The translations under genes were made by a program, and so were the position numbers. The notes under the pieces are model-generated. The model was not told where the DNA came from. It did not search any database and saw only the letters and a program-made list of their open reading frames with translations. Below, in pieces: positions 63,449 to 64,000 of a stretch of DNA of 64,000 nt. Location of the stretch: contig NZ_WUBR01000001.1 in the NCBI RefSeq assembly GCF_009807005.1, forward strand, positions 186,001-250,000. The letters are read 5' to 3'. Within the stretch, counting starts at the first letter, position 1. Each line of letters opens with the position of its first letter. The stretch comes from Aurantiacibacter rhizosphaerae (GTDB lineage: Bacteria; Pseudomonadota; Alphaproteobacteria; Sphingomonadales; Sphingomonadaceae).

Positions 63449-64000
63449 GCCATGGCGCGTACATCCGCGCCCATATCCTCACGCTCCAGCGCCAGCGCCA
63501 GCGTGGCTTCCACGAAGCCCAGCTTGCTGCCGCAATCGAAGCGGCGGCCTTCGAATGTCACGGCGTTGAAGGGCTGCGTGCCGATCATCTTCGCCATCGC
63601 ATCCGTCAGCTGGATTTCACCGCCGGCACCCTTGCCCTGGTTCTCCAGCGTACGCATCACTTCAGGTTGCAGGATATAGCGGCCCGATACGATCTTGTTC
63701 GAAGGTGCCTCGTCCACGGGCGGCTTTTCCACCAGCCCCTTCACCTCGGTCAGAGCGCCATTCGTTTCGCCGGGATCGATCACGCCATAGCTGGACACAT
63801 CTTCATGCGGCACTTCCAGCACGGAGATCAGGTTTCCGCCAACCTCGTTATAGGCCTCTACCATCTGCGCCATGCATCCCGGTTCACCCACCATCATCTC
63901 GTCCGGCAACAGGATGGCGAAGGGTTCATCGCCCACGATGGCGCGGGCGCACCAGATCGCGTGGCCCAGGCCCAGCGGAACCTGCTGGCGAACGGTGATG
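63427..64000 (-). CDS. galU: UTP--glucose-1-phosphate uridylyltransferase, 5' end outside the window
   Basis: The C-terminal 190 residues of GalU, which makes UDP-glucose for polysaccharides and glycolipids. Visible parts are VRQQVPLGLGHAIWCARAIVGDEPFAILLPDE, split as LGLGHAIWCA and FAILLPDEM, then GLVEKPP, SGRYILQPEV, GGEIQLTDAM and RRFDCGSKLGFVEA. Reading continues open to position 64000, so the start lies beyond the window. It converges on the M23 gene and its stop lies in the shared terminator stem. Confidence 0.96.
   Translation of the reverse strand, partial: ITVRQQVPLGLGHAIWCARAIVGDEPFAILLPDEMMVGEPGCMAQMVEAYNEVGGNLISVLEVPHEDVSSYGVIDPGETNGALTEVKGLVEKPPVDEAPSNKIVSGRYILQPEVMRTLENQGKGAGGEIQLTDAMAKMIGTQPFNAVTFEGRRFDCGSKLGFVEATLALALEREDMGADVRAMAKRLLEN

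Overview
The window looks like chromosomal DNA of an alphaproteobacterium of the order Sphingomonadales, probably an Erythrobacteraceae relative. This is inferred from the high G+C content, the protein sequences, the rpe / heparinase-like / purH order, a very large NAD-type glutamate dehydrogenase, a GlnE of about 890 residues, the abundance of TonB/catabolic genes and frequent TTG/GTG starts with 1-4 bp gene overlaps. No insertion sequence, prophage, CRISPR array or rRNA gene was seen. One tRNA (Leu, anticodon UAA) is present.

Layout. 0-8 kb: rpe, a heparinase II/III-type protein and purH in one overlapping row; a 34-codon ORF coupled to an exported MsrA; a Zur-type Fur protein; dxs. 8-13.3 kb: a minus-strand peptide-scavenging operon (POT transporter plus two exported amidohydrolase-fold proteins, one without its metal ligands), a divergent YtrA-type GntR regulator, and ihfB closed by a perfect bidirectional terminator. 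13.4-29.1 kb: a TonB-dependent receptor, a CmcJ/NvfI-type oxidoreductase and an uncharacterised catabolic gene set. The plus-strand half is two serine hydrolases of the beta-lactamase fold, a CMD-fold protein, two SnoaL/NTF2-fold proteins, two SDRs, a phytoene-desaturase-like flavoprotein and a 70-residue protein. The minus-strand half is a GMC oxidoreductase, two metallo-beta-lactamase-fold hydrolases and a 3-hydroxyisobutyrate-dehydrogenase-like enzyme. Both halves are preceded by the same 14-bp palindrome CTAACGATCGTTAG, so they look like one regulon controlled by a regulator that is not encoded here. This is the best candidate for an undescribed system in the window; its substrate cannot be read from the sequence.

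29.2-39 kb: tRNA-Leu with its terminator, a double PilZ protein, an envelope-glycan trio (FAD oxidoreductase, GtrA, polytopic GT-C-like protein), an exported MsrB, a NatAB-type ABC exporter, queG and a ferredoxin-reductase-like flavoprotein. 39-46 kb: the giant NAD-glutamate dehydrogenase, a 230-bp hairpin-dense non-coding stretch, and a coupled LLM flavin oxidoreductase / alpha-beta hydrolase pair. 46-50 kb: thrS, a TSUP permease and mannose-1-phosphate guanylyltransferase. 50-55.7 kb: a sulfate-activation operon (cysD, cysNC, cysQ, TSUP permease) with a divergent LuxR-type regulator whose promoter spacer is filled by a palindrome. 55.7-64 kb: agmatine deiminase, an M28 peptidase lipoprotein, glnE, a 1-Cys Bcp peroxiredoxin, a DUF455 ferritin-like protein, an M23 peptidase and the 3' part of galU, which runs off the window end.

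Themes: nitrogen handling (GDH, GlnE, agmatine deiminase, peptide uptake), sulfur assimilation and methionine-sulfoxide repair, sugar-nucleotide supply for surface glycans (ManC, GalU, GT-C trio), and an accessory catabolic locus. All functions are assigned from protein motifs recognised by eye; no database search was run.
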